In this document: piece after piece, positions 1 to 6,653 of the stretch
Layout: each line of letters starts with the position of its first letter
Numbering within the stretch: the stretch's first letter is position 1
DNA from: Bacteroidota bacterium
Lineage (GTDB): Bacteria > Bacteroidota > Bacteroidia > Flavobacteriales_D > Crocinitomicaceae
Assembly (NCBI GenBank): GCA_016866415.1
Contig: VGML01000061.1
Coordinates: 1-10,473, forward strand
DNA length: 10,473 nt
Reading direction: 5' to 3'
The notes under the pieces: model-generated
Told to the model about the DNA's origin: nothing
Database searches by the model: none
What the model saw: only the letters and a program-made list of their open reading frames with translations
Translations under genes and position numbers: made by a program

Positions 1-1
1 T

Positions 2-1117
2 AATTTATTGCTATTTCTTTTAGCGAGTTGTTTTGTAATAGCTCAGCCAAAACTGTCATTTACAGAATCAAAGTCAATTCTTATTTTAGATGATGAAAAT
101 CAAAATGAGAATCAAGTAACCTTGAAAGCGACTTTCACAAACGAAGGAACAAAGAAAATAGGAATGTTATGGACGATTTCTGGAATCAAGGATAAAGATT
201 GGAAATTAGTGAAAGGCACCGAAAAATCGGATCAAATTACAGTCGAGTTCAACAAAGTAGGTGTTTATTCAGTTTCCAATACAGTAACATTTAGTAAAAA
301 AATTACGCTCAAAGATGGTACAACAGAAGATGAAGAAGATGAGATTTCTGTTGAAAAAGAAAATGTGATTACCGTTACCAACAATTTAGATGAATTGACA
401 CAAATTCATGCAGATAGTAGTTTTATAAAACTTGTAAAAAAAGCATCTGATTATGTTGTGAAACCAAAATATGCAAATGATCCTACTCCTCATATTTTCT
501 TAGCCAAGGGATATTATGGAATGTATAGAAAAGATCTTAAAGATGTCGCTATTCCTGATCCATTGGATGAAGCAGTAACCTCAACAGCAACGGCAATTGA
601 ATTGGATGTTAATGGTATATTTAACATGACCATTCATAAAATTTGGTTGAATAAATTTCAAAATGAAATTGCGAGTATCAATGTATTATTCAATCTTGAA
701 GAAGAAAACAACTATCCTTTATTCTATCAGGGAGACAACGCTGAAAGAAAGACGGAGATAAATGATCAAATGTTGGAAGGTATTGAGCAATATATTTCTA
801 TCACAAAAAATCCGTTAGCCGGTAAATTATTAGAAGCTGCAATTCGATTCAACATGAAAGATGTTAAAACTGCAACTGCTATTTGGAAAGAAGAAACGAA
901 AAATTTGTTAGCATTAAGAAGTCTGGATAATTATACTGAAACCGATTTAAAAGTATTGAAAACAGGTATCATACTCAGCGCGCAGATGCTACAGAAAAAG
1001 GATAATAATTCTACAGAGGCATGCAAAATGTTAACCAAAGCGAATGAGTGGTTTGGTAAACAAAAAGACTTCTATTCATATTATGAAAAGGAAATGAATA
1101 GTTGTCAACCGAAATAA
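2..1117 (+). CDS. Exported protein of unknown function, PKD-like plus helical repeat region (5' partial)
   Basis: I do not recognise this protein. The frame is open to the left edge, and the first possible internal start is a TTG at base 8 inside a hydrophobic stretch, so the true start is probably just upstream of the window. The visible N-terminus (LLFLLASCFVIAQPK) looks like the end of a signal peptide; the 'AQ' before the mature part is typical of Bacteroidota signal peptidase I sites. LASC could be read as a lipobox, but the hydrophobic residues after the Cys make that less likely. Counting from base 8, residues 20-125 are beta-rich with a PKD/Ig-like rhythm (W55, then a GVYSV strand at 85-89) and an acidic stretch near 105-118. 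Residues 130-369 are mainly helical and could be degenerate TPR-type repeats. Cys343 and Cys366 lie near the C-terminus. It likely acts in the periplasm or on the cell surface. A terminator follows it, so it ends its transcription unit. Confidence 0.75.
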   Translation, partial: NLLLFLLASCFVIAQPKLSFTESKSILILDDENQNENQVTLKATFTNEGTKKIGMLWTISGIKDKDWKLVKGTEKSDQITVEFNKVGVYSVSNTVTFSKKITLKDGTTEDEEDEISVEKENVITVTNNLDELTQIHADSSFIKLVKKASDYVVKPKYANDPTPHIFLAKGYYGMYRKDLKDVAIPDPLDEAVTSTATAIELDVNGIFNMTIHKIWLNKFQNEIASINVLFNLEEENNYPLFYQGDNAERKTEINDQMLEGIEQYISITKNPLAGKLLEAAIRFNMKDVKTATAIWKEETKNLLALRSLDNYTETDLKVLKTGIILSAQMLQKKDNNSTEACKMLTKANEWFGKQKDFYSYYEKEMNSCQPK

Positions 1118-1142
1118 ACAATTAGTCTTTAATAAAACAAGT

Positions 1143-1170
1143 AAAAGGGGATTTAACGATCCCTTTTTTT
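1143..1170 (+). terminator. Intrinsic terminator after the exported-protein gene
   Basis: A 10-bp stem pairs AAAAGGGGAT (1143-1152) with ATCCCTTTTT (1159-1168), including one G-T wobble, around a 6-nt TTAACG loop. The right arm sits in a run of seven T. It lies 26 nt after the stop codon of the upstream gene and 16 nt before the next start, so it separates the two plus-strand transcription units. The AAAA/TTTT base of the stem means it could also work on the opposite strand, which would stop read-through from the minus-strand unit that ends near 1458. Confidence 0.85.
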
Positions 1171-1173
1171 ATT

Positions 1174-1181
1174 TAATTTCG
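1174..1181 (+). promoter_or_regulatory. Possible -7 promoter element for the divisome gene
   Basis: TAATTTCG differs at one position from the Bacteroidota -7 consensus TAnnTTTG. It ends 5 nt before the ATG at 1187, so a transcript starting the usual few bases downstream would have almost no leader. The -33 region would overlap the terminator, where no clear TTG is visible. Because a terminator lies directly upstream, some promoter is needed here, but this assignment is weak. Confidence 0.3.
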
Positions 1182-1186
1182 TTTAA

Positions 1187-1486
1187 ATGAAGAAGATTCC
1201 TGCATTTGTTAAAAACAAATACTTTATAACAAGTTTAGCCTTTGCAGTTTATTTTCTATTTCTTGATGACTTAGATATCATAACAATCATAAATCAAAAA
1301 AGAAAGCTTTCTAAACTTCAGGACCAGCGAGATTTATTAGCAGATGATCTGAAAGAGACAAAAAACACCTTGAGACGATTGAGAAATATAAATTACCTCG
1401 AGGCATATGCGCGCTCACAAAAATTCTTTAAAAAAGATGATGAGGAGATTTTTGTAATTACTTTCGAGGAAAAGAAGGAGAAATAG
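1187..1486 (+). CDS. DivIC/FtsB-family cell division protein (septum formation initiator)
   Basis: This 99-residue protein has the full layout of the FtsB/DivIC family, which are bitopic inner-membrane proteins that join FtsL and FtsQ/DivIB in the divisome and help activate septal peptidoglycan synthesis. A short Lys-rich cytoplasmic tail (1-11) precedes one membrane segment (about 12-26). A periplasmic coiled coil rich in Leu, Lys, Asp and Glu follows (about 36-66). The family's C-terminal signature is then visible: LEAYAR at 71-76 and KKDDEEIFVI at 82-91, which match the usual 'LE..AREK...K.dEd.fv' pattern. Length is normal for the family. The start is the ATG at 1187, with no Shine-Dalgarno sequence. 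It sits alone between a terminator and a convergent gene whose 3' end it overlaps by 29 bp. The family call is firm; FtsB versus DivIC naming is not settled from sequence alone, so I give no symbol. Confidence 0.92.
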   Translation: MKKIPAFVKNKYFITSLAFAVYFLFLDDLDIITIINQKRKLSKLQDQRDLLADDLKETKNTLRRLRNINYLEAYARSQKFFKKDDEEIFVITFEEKKEK

Positions 1487-2618
1487 GAATCTTTCCAATA
1501 TTTCTATTTGGATAGTAAAACAACAAGATTTGTTCGAAATTATACCCATATTTTGCCATCTCCATTGCTCCTTCTTGACATAATCCCACACCATGTCCAA
1601 ATCCCCTTCCTGTAATTACCAAAAATTCGCCTTCTTTTTTACAGTTAAAAAAGGTTGACTTCAATTTAAAGGCATCCCTCAAATCTCTCAATGGGATTCC
1701 ATAAACAGGATCTATATAAAAGGCTTTCCGCTCTTTCTGTTCAAAATTTACAGCCAAGCTATAACTCAGAGAATCCCATGAGGGAAAATTGTATTTACTT
1801 TCTATGAAAGAAAACCAATCTTTCAGAGGAATTTTTTTTGTCCACATTGCTTGGAATGTGTGAACACAAAAAGTATCTTTAAAACTTGAAAAACCTTCCA
1901 TTTTTTGATTCCAAACTAAGTCGGGTTCACAAGTTTGCCCGCCACAATTCGCATGAAAAAAGGTTGAGGCTAACTGATTTATTGAATCAAATAAAATAAT
2001 TTGCCTTGTATATTTCACGGCAGTATCAATTAAACTCGATTGATTTCGTTTGTGTAAATAAGCTTGACAATGTGTCCCATCACACAAATTAAAACCAGAT
2101 GATTGGTGTTTATTCCAATATTTTACCGCATAAGTCCTACTTATAATTGCTTGCACTTTGTAATATTCAGTTTTTTGCCCTGGCCCCGCCTCTGATTCAA
2201 CAACACCCTCTAAATAATTCTCGAGGTCAATTTCATTAACGATCTCCAAATATCCATTTTTCGACTGAACAGTGAAATCACTTTCATATAATCGCGACTT
2301 TAAATTTGGTCGAATCGGTTTCGTTTCCAAGAAATTTTCATTTTTTTCCGCAACAAAATTGATCTCCGAATAACGATTAAGGAAATTCCCATTTAAAATA
2401 ACATCTATTAAATTATTATTGATTTTCATTTCAATAATATCTTTTGTTGATGCATTGTAAATTAAATTCGTGTCAGAAAAAACGAAATAATTACCGTTCT
2501 TGGGAGTAAATTTGACATTACTTATTTTTTGTGAATTGTACAAACCAATTCGAATCTTTTGCGCCTTGTTTAGGGTGCAAAATGATAATAAAACTAATAT
2601 CAAACTAAGCCGAAACAT
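1458..2618 (-). CDS. Exported SpoIID/LytB-domain protein, putative lytic transglycosylase
   Basis: A 386-residue secreted protein of the SpoIID/LytB family. B. subtilis SpoIID is a lytic transglycosylase that cuts glycan strands lacking stem peptides; in Gram-negatives this domain probably acts on periplasmic peptidoglycan. Residues 1-19 form a signal peptide ending NKA|Q. The region 20-120 is beta-rich, and the SpoIID core starts near 130 with ENYLEGVVESEAG. Glu143 aligns with the family's catalytic Glu (the 'EM' position of GVVPxEM), followed by VQAIISRTYAV (155-165). CDGTHCQAY (179-187) and ANCGGQTC (223-230) carry conserved Cys/His that in a clostridial SpoIID bind zinc. The C-terminal signature GRGFGHGVGLCQEGA (337-351) is intact. 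It begins 3 nt after the lpxB stop, so it is the last gene of a surE-lpxB unit. Its last 29 bp overlap the convergent divisome gene. Enzyme activity is inferred from the family. Confidence 0.9.
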   Translation of the reverse strand: MFRLSLILVLLSFCTLNKAQKIRIGLYNSQKISNVKFTPKNGNYFVFSDTNLIYNASTKDIIEMKINNNLIDVILNGNFLNRYSEINFVAEKNENFLETKPIRPNLKSRLYESDFTVQSKNGYLEIVNEIDLENYLEGVVESEAGPGQKTEYYKVQAIISRTYAVKYWNKHQSSGFNLCDGTHCQAYLHKRNQSSLIDTAVKYTRQIILFDSINQLASTFFHANCGGQTCEPDLVWNQKMEGFSSFKDTFCVHTFQAMWTKKIPLKDWFSFIESKYNFPSWDSLSYSLAVNFEQKERKAFYIDPVYGIPLRDLRDAFKLKSTFFNCKKEGEFLVITGRGFGHGVGLCQEGAMEMAKYGYNFEQILLFYYPNRNIGKIPISPSFPRK

Positions 2619-2621
2619 TTT

Positions 2622-3737
2622 TTAATTAATCTTACTAAATTCGCACCAAATTTTTTCAGCTACTCGTTTTGAGGATCCATTTTGTCCCAAAAGGTGAATT
2701 AGTTGATCGTAATCACTTAGCATTTTTTCACGCTTTTGAGAATTATCGTTAATTGATTTAAGCTCATTTACAATCTGTTCTGAATTACATTCATTTTGAA
2801 TAAGTTCGCGAACGACTTCTTTATCAAGTATCAAATTAACAAGTGAAATAAACTTGATTTTCACAAGCATTCGTGCTATCAAATAGGACATGCTAGAACT
2901 TTTGTAACAAACAACTTGAGGAACACGAAATAAAGCTGTTTCGAGAGTAGCGGTTCCTGAAGTGACAATGGCTATTTCAGCACTATTCAATAATTTATAC
3001 GTTTCGTTTTCAACAAATCGAACATCATTCGAAGCGTATTTCAAATAGTAACTCATTGGTAAATTTGGCGCACAAGCCACAATTGTTTCGAAGTTGGGAA
3101 AATGTTTGGCTGCTTCGAGCATAATTGGCAACTTTCGTTCAATCTCTTGTTTTCTGCTTCCAGGAAGAATTGCCAAAATTGGTTTTTCAGATCTAAGCTT
3201 ATTTTCTTCTATTTTATTAAAACGTGTAATCTCATCTAGTAAAGGATGTCCACAATATTCCACATCTACATGAAATTTTTTGTAAAAAATAGGTTCAAAC
3301 GGTAGTATGGTATACATTTTTGTAACATTTTCCTTGATTTGATAGATTCGAGATTGTTTCCAAGCCCAAATTTGTGGTGAAATATAATAAGCTACTGGAA
3401 TACCTTCCTTTTTTGCCCACTTGGCAATCCTTAAATTAAAACCTGGGTAGTCAACTAGAATCAAAAAATCTGGTTTAAACTCTAAAATTTGACTTTTACA
3501 TTGCTTAAAGTTTCTTAAAATGGTTCCTAAATTCAAAACAACCTCCTTGAAACCCATGAATGCCAATTCGGAGATGTGTTTTCTAATTTTTACGCCTTCT
3601 TTTATCATTCGATCACCACCCCATCCCAAAAATTCTATATTCTTTTCAATTAAATTCATTTCGTGAATTAGGTTGGCAGCATGTAAGTCTCCTGAAGCTT
3701 CTCCTGTTATCACAAAAATACTTGTCTTCGAATTCAC
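2622..3737 (-). CDS. lpxB: Lipid-A-disaccharide synthase LpxB
   Basis: LpxB is a GT19 glycosyltransferase that joins UDP-2,3-diacylglucosamine and lipid X to make the lipid A disaccharide at the cytoplasmic face of the inner membrane. The 371-residue length is normal. Family motifs appear in order: GEASGD (12-17), DYPGFN (96-101, with the conserved Asp96), SPQIWAWK (120-127), LPFEP (145-149), GHPLLD (163-168), LPGSRKQEI (191-199), TSGTATLE (259-266) and NLILDKEVVRELIQ (301-314). The start is GTG at 3737, which overlaps the stop of the upstream gene as GTGA (4 nt), pointing to translational coupling. The next Met is at residue 27, past GEASGD, so GTG is the only sensible start. The downstream SpoIID-domain gene follows after 3 nt. 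The gene implies an outer membrane with lipid A; the rest of the lpx pathway is not in the window. Confidence 0.97.
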   Translation of the reverse strand: MNSKTSIFVITGEASGDLHAANLIHEMNLIEKNIEFLGWGGDRMIKEGVKIRKHISELAFMGFKEVVLNLGTILRNFKQCKSQILEFKPDFLILVDYPGFNLRIAKWAKKEGIPVAYYISPQIWAWKQSRIYQIKENVTKMYTILPFEPIFYKKFHVDVEYCGHPLLDEITRFNKIEENKLRSEKPILAILPGSRKQEIERKLPIMLEAAKHFPNFETIVACAPNLPMSYYLKYASNDVRFVENETYKLLNSAEIAIVTSGTATLETALFRVPQVVCYKSSSMSYLIARMLVKIKFISLVNLILDKEVVRELIQNECNSEQIVNELKSINDNSQKREKMLSDYDQLIHLLGQNGSSKRVAEKIWCEFSKIN

Positions 3738-4039
3738 TTGATGATGTTTATATAAATCATATATGGAGCATACAACAATAAACCAATGATGATTCCTTTG
3801 GTATATTCGTATTTTTCACGATTTAAAAAAATATAAAACCAAATTAAATTTGAAATCATTGCCAATGACAAATACTTACTTTGAAACTCAGTGTAATATG
3901 TAAATTGTGACCAAAAGTAGCCAAAACTAAAACCTGATGAAATAGACATTATCAAAAGAACTACTGGTAGAAAAACAACTGGAGAGGTAACTCCTATTAA
4001 CAAACCAAGTGAATTTTCTCTATTCCAATTTAGTTTCAT
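3734..4039 (-). CDS. Small three-segment membrane protein between surE and lpxB
   Basis: A 101-residue protein that I do not recognise as a named family. It has three hydrophobic segments (about 11-33, 55-73 and 82-100), a basic N-terminus (MKLNWNRE) and aromatic residues crowded around 37-56. It has no Cys and only short loops, so an integral inner-membrane protein is the clear reading. I place the start at the ATG at 4039 rather than the TTG at 4048, because ATG at 4039 overlaps the surE stop as ATGA, matching the GTGA overlap it forms with lpxB at its own end. That double coupling shows it is a real gene and suggests it is made together with its neighbours. A link to envelope or lipid A handling is only an inference from position. 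Confidence 0.8.
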   Translation of the reverse strand: MKLNWNRENSLGLLIGVTSPVVFLPVVLLIMSISSGFSFGYFWSQFTYYTEFQSKYLSLAMISNLIWFYIFLNREKYEYTKGIIIGLLLYAPYMIYINIIK

Positions 4040-4803
4040 AATTTCCAATTTTCAAAATGAGTAATTTCATTGTAAGCTGTCAAATCATATAAAGTAGGCA
4101 CAACACTTATGTATCCTTCTTTGAGAGCGTGTAAATCTGTATCCGGTCTTTTATCAACATCAGAAAAATCGCCTGTTAACCAAAAATAGGTTCTTCCGAA
4201 TTGATCAAGTCTTTTATCAAAACGATCAGCCCAAAAAGCATGGGCTTGCTTACAAATTTTAAATCCCTTTATTTCAGATTGATTCAGTTTTGGTACATTA
4301 ACGTTTAAACATACTCCTTTAGAAAACTCCAAATTCAGGGCTTTATCAATAAGTAACGCAGCATAATATTTAGTTGCTGAAAAATCAGCGTCCGGTTCAT
4401 AATCAGCCAAGGAAAATCCAATTGAAGAAATCCCTTCCATTGCGCCCTCAATAGCAGCGGACATTGTACCTGAATACAATACATTCGTTGAAGAATTTTC
4501 ACCATGATTTACACCAGACAAAATAAGATCTGGCTTTCGATGTAATACCTCATAAATGGCAAGTTTCACGCAATCGACAGGAGTCCCGGAACATGAATAA
4601 GCTTCAATTTCACCAAATAAATCAATTTTATTCAACCGAAGTGGATGATTAATCGTAATCGCATGCCCCATGCCTGATTGAGGTTTATCTGGGGCGACAA
4701 CAACTACCTTTCCAAAACGCGATGCAACTTCAGCTAACGCATGAATTCCTTTGGCTGAAACACCATCGTCGTTCGTTACTAAAATTAATTTATCCTTACT
4801 CAA
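4036..4803 (-). CDS. surE: 5'/3'-nucleotidase SurE
   Basis: SurE is a metal-dependent cytoplasmic phosphatase that removes phosphate from nucleoside 5'- and 3'-monophosphates, and in some species from short polyphosphate. The 255-residue protein has all the hallmarks: TNDDG at 10-14 with metal ligands Asp12 and Asp13, PQSG with Ser43, SGTPVDCV at 72-79, SGVNHGEN at 96-103 with Asn99, and YSGTMSAAIEG at 110-120. The start is TTG at 4803: reading upstream in frame there is no ATG or GTG before a stop at 4831-4833, and the next Met downstream is residue 45, past the active-site NDDG. It is the first gene of the minus-strand unit. Its stop overlaps the next ATG by 4 nt. A -7-like box at 4821-4828 would give a leader of only about a dozen bases. 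Confidence 0.95.
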   Translation of the reverse strand: MSKDKLILVTNDDGVSAKGIHALAEVASRFGKVVVVAPDKPQSGMGHAITINHPLRLNKIDLFGEIEAYSCSGTPVDCVKLAIYEVLHRKPDLILSGVNHGENSSTNVLYSGTMSAAIEGAMEGISSIGFSLADYEPDADFSATKYYAALLIDKALNLEFSKGVCLNVNVPKLNQSEIKGFKICKQAHAFWADRFDKRLDQFGRTYFWLTGDFSDVDKRPDTDLHALKEGYISVVPTLYDLTAYNEITHFENWKL

Positions 4804-4820
4804 AGTTGAAATTTGGAATT

Positions 4821-4828
4821 CAAAATTA
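4821..4828 (-). promoter_or_regulatory. Putative -7 element driving surE and the genes after it
   Basis: On the minus strand these bases read TAATTTTG, an exact match to the Bacteroidota -7 consensus TAnnTTTG. The element ends 17 nt before the surE TTG, so transcription starting a few bases downstream would leave a leader of about 11-14 nt. No clear -33 TTG is visible at the usual distance; the stretch upstream is almost pure A/T. Position at the head of a closely packed four-gene unit supports the call, but short A/T-rich matches arise by chance in such DNA. Confidence 0.4.
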
Positions 4829-4851
4829 AATTAAAATAACGCATTAATATT

Positions 4852-4859
4852 TACTTTTA
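4852..4859 (+). promoter_or_regulatory. Weak -7-like box before the NlpC/P60 gene
   Basis: TACTTTTA matches TAnnTTTG except at the last base and lies 9 nt before the ATG at 4869. The gap 4804-4868 separates two divergent genes, so it should hold a promoter for each. No -33 element is evident. This is a positional guess. Confidence 0.2.
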
Positions 4860-4868
4860 TCGTTACAT

Positions 4869-5654
4869 ATGAACAATTTGAAATTAATAACCGAAAAACA
4901 AAAATTATGCTTTTGTATGGTTTCGGTGGCTCCATTGAGAAATGATTCCAACGACAGCGCTGAAATTGTTTCTCAACTCCTATTTGGTGAACCGGTTGAA
5001 GTAGTATTTTTTAGCGAACCTTGGGTTAAAATAAGAACAATTCTTGATGGTTATGAAGGTTTTATGGATATTAAACATTTACTACCATTAACAGAAAAAG
5101 AGTTTAAAAAATGGCTAAATGAATTCTCATATCAACGAGAATTTACCAAGTTAATTACTACACCTTGGGGGAAGCAACTCACCTCTCAAGGAAGTCTCAT
5201 ATCGAATGAGGAAAACTTTAAAATCGGTGAATTTATTTTTTCTCAACAAGTAGAAGAAAAAATAGAAAGAAAATCACCAATTGAAATGGCGAAAGAATTA
5301 TTGAATGTTCCTTATTTGTGGGGAGGAAAAAGTGTTTATGGTATTGATTGTTCAGGATTTGTTCAACTCATTTTCAGACTTTACGATTTTAATCTTCCGC
5401 GAGACGCATACCAACAAGCTGAAATTGGTGAACTTATTGAATTTCAAGATTCTAAACCAGGCGATCTTGCCTATTTCATGAACAAATCCGGTAAAATTAT
5501 TCATGTAGGTATCCTAATTGAAAATTCAAATATCATTCATGCATCTGGAAGAATTCGAATCGATGAACTATCTGAATCTGGAATTTATAACGCTGATTAT
5601 TATAAAGAAACACATCAAATACACAGTATAAAACGTATTCTGAATCACACCTAA
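4869..5654 (+). CDS. SH3b-NlpC/P60 peptidase (putative murein-peptide endopeptidase)
   Basis: A 261-residue cysteine peptidase of family C40. Residues about 14-75 form a bacterial SH3-like domain (MVSVAPLRNDSNDSAEIVSQ onward, with the GEPVEV turn and a WVKIR strand). The NlpC/P60 domain spans about 136-255. It has the catalytic Cys161 in YGIDCSGFV, His212 in IIHVGI and a third polar residue, probably His224 in IIHASGR; WGG at 151-153 and KPGDL at 196-200 are also typical. This layout resembles YkfC-type gamma-D-glutamyl-L-diamino acid endopeptidases, which trim murein peptides. No signal peptide is visible, so it may act in the cytoplasm on recycled peptides rather than on the wall. The ATG start gives a complete SH3b domain. 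It is divergent from surE; the next gene follows after 61 nt. Domain call is firm, substrate is inferred. Confidence 0.9.
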   Translation: MNNLKLITEKQKLCFCMVSVAPLRNDSNDSAEIVSQLLFGEPVEVVFFSEPWVKIRTILDGYEGFMDIKHLLPLTEKEFKKWLNEFSYQREFTKLITTPWGKQLTSQGSLISNEENFKIGEFIFSQQVEEKIERKSPIEMAKELLNVPYLWGGKSVYGIDCSGFVQLIFRLYDFNLPRDAYQQAEIGELIEFQDSKPGDLAYFMNKSGKIIHVGILIENSNIIHASGRIRIDELSESGIYNADYYKETHQIHSIKRILNHT

Positions 5655-5690
5655 TTATTGATTTTTAACCTTCGATTGGACATTTTTTCA

Positions 5691-5698
5691 GATATTTG
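5691..5698 (+). promoter_or_regulatory. Weak -7-like box before the epimerase gene
   Basis: GATATTTG in the 61-nt gap has seven of the eight positions of TAnnTTTG counting the two free bases (the first base differs) and is followed by C, as often seen. It ends 17 nt before the ATG at 5716. No well-spaced -33 TTG was found. It could start a transcript for the epimerase, glyA and PH-domain genes, or the genes may be read through from the peptidase gene, since no terminator hairpin is visible in the gap. Confidence 0.25.
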
Positions 5699-5715
5699 CA
5701 GACAACACTTAACTA

Positions 5716-6642
5716 ATGAAAATATTAATTACAGGAGGAGCAGGATTTATAGGAAGTAATTTAGCTAAGAGATTAGTTGATGACAAGCATGAAGTTGTCG
5801 TTCTAGATTCGCTTTTACGGGGAAATAAACTTGATAAAGACACATTTTCCAAGATTAAATTCATCAAGGGAGATATAAGAAGCCGTCAACTCGTTTTGGA
5901 CGCATCGAAAGGTTGTGATGTAATTTATCACTTTTCTGCTGTTTTGGGAGTCGATATTGTCGCTGACAATCCTGTTGAAACGATGGATGTAGAAGTTATC
6001 GGGACAAGAAATATCATTGAAGCTGCGGAGGCGAATAACGTCAAACATATATTATACGCCTCAACAAGTGGAATCTACAGTCATTCTGCCATTGTAAAAA
6101 ATGCGCTAACTGAAGAAGTTTTGGTTGATCCACGAACATCCTATGCGATGGCCAAACGATACAATGAAATTTACCTCGCTTCTCATCACGAAGAAAAAGG
6201 CATTAATGTAATTTCTCTTCGCTTCTTTAACGTTTATGGATGGAATCAAGACAACCGAATGGTGGTTCCTCGATTTTTTGAACAAGCTATTGCAAACGAA
6301 CCAATTACAGTTTTTGGTACTGGTAATCAAACGCGCGACTTCACATACATAGATGATACTGTAGAAGCGTGTGTGAGATTAATGGGAATTAAAGGTTGTC
6401 ACATAATTAATATTGCCAACGAAGCAGAATGGTGTATTACAGATTTAGCAAATGAAATTAAATCCATAACAAATTCCAATTCAGAAATCATTTATATCGA
6501 AGCCCCGAAGAAAAGATATGATTATGAAGTTGAGCGTCGCGTTGGAAGTTCACAAAAACTAAGCGAGCTAGCAAAATATAAACCGTTAACCAATTTAAGA
6601 ACTGGATTAGAAAAAATATATTCTATCAATTACGCTAAATAA
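5716..6642 (+). CDS. NAD-dependent epimerase/dehydratase (extended SDR family)
   Basis: A 308-residue extended short-chain dehydrogenase/reductase of the type that modifies sugar nucleotides (UDP-glucose 4-epimerase or UDP-glucuronate decarboxylase relatives). The N-terminal Rossmann fold has the NAD-binding GGAGFIGS at 7-14, an acidic Asp31 at the end of beta-2 that favours NAD over NADP, and GDIR at 52-55. The catalytic set is present: STSGIY at 116-121 and Tyr143-x3-Lys147 in SYAMAK. Downstream substrate-side motifs LRFFNVYG (168-175), VPRFF (184-188) and RDFTYIDD (207-214) are typical. The length is near the family norm. The exact sugar substrate cannot be told from sequence, and there are no glycosyltransferase or polymer-export genes nearby to help. 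It is followed by glyA after 11 nt, so the two are probably cotranscribed, though no functional link is evident. Confidence 0.9.
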   Translation: MKILITGGAGFIGSNLAKRLVDDKHEVVVLDSLLRGNKLDKDTFSKIKFIKGDIRSRQLVLDASKGCDVIYHFSAVLGVDIVADNPVETMDVEVIGTRNIIEAAEANNVKHILYASTSGIYSHSAIVKNALTEEVLVDPRTSYAMAKRYNEIYLASHHEEKGINVISLRFFNVYGWNQDNRMVVPRFFEQAIANEPITVFGTGNQTRDFTYIDDTVEACVRLMGIKGCHIINIANEAEWCITDLANEIKSITNSNSEIIYIEAPKKRYDYEVERRVGSSQKLSELAKYKPLTNLRTGLEKIYSINYAK

Positions 6643-6653
6643 AAAATTATACA

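Noticed and set aside
1415..1600. Minus-strand open frame of 61 codons overlapping the divisome and SpoIID-domain genes
   Set aside because: It is out of frame with the well-supported SpoIID-domain gene on the same strand and has no recognisable content.
4804..4868. Short inverted repeat TTGAA/TTCAA in the divergent intergenic gap as an operator
   Set aside because: A five-base arm in very A/T-rich DNA is expected by chance, and there is no second copy or regulator gene nearby.
5815..6330. Two minus-strand open frames opposite the epimerase gene (5815-6048 and 6106-6330)
   Set aside because: Both are shadows of a gene whose own motifs are intact; their products look like random reverse translations.
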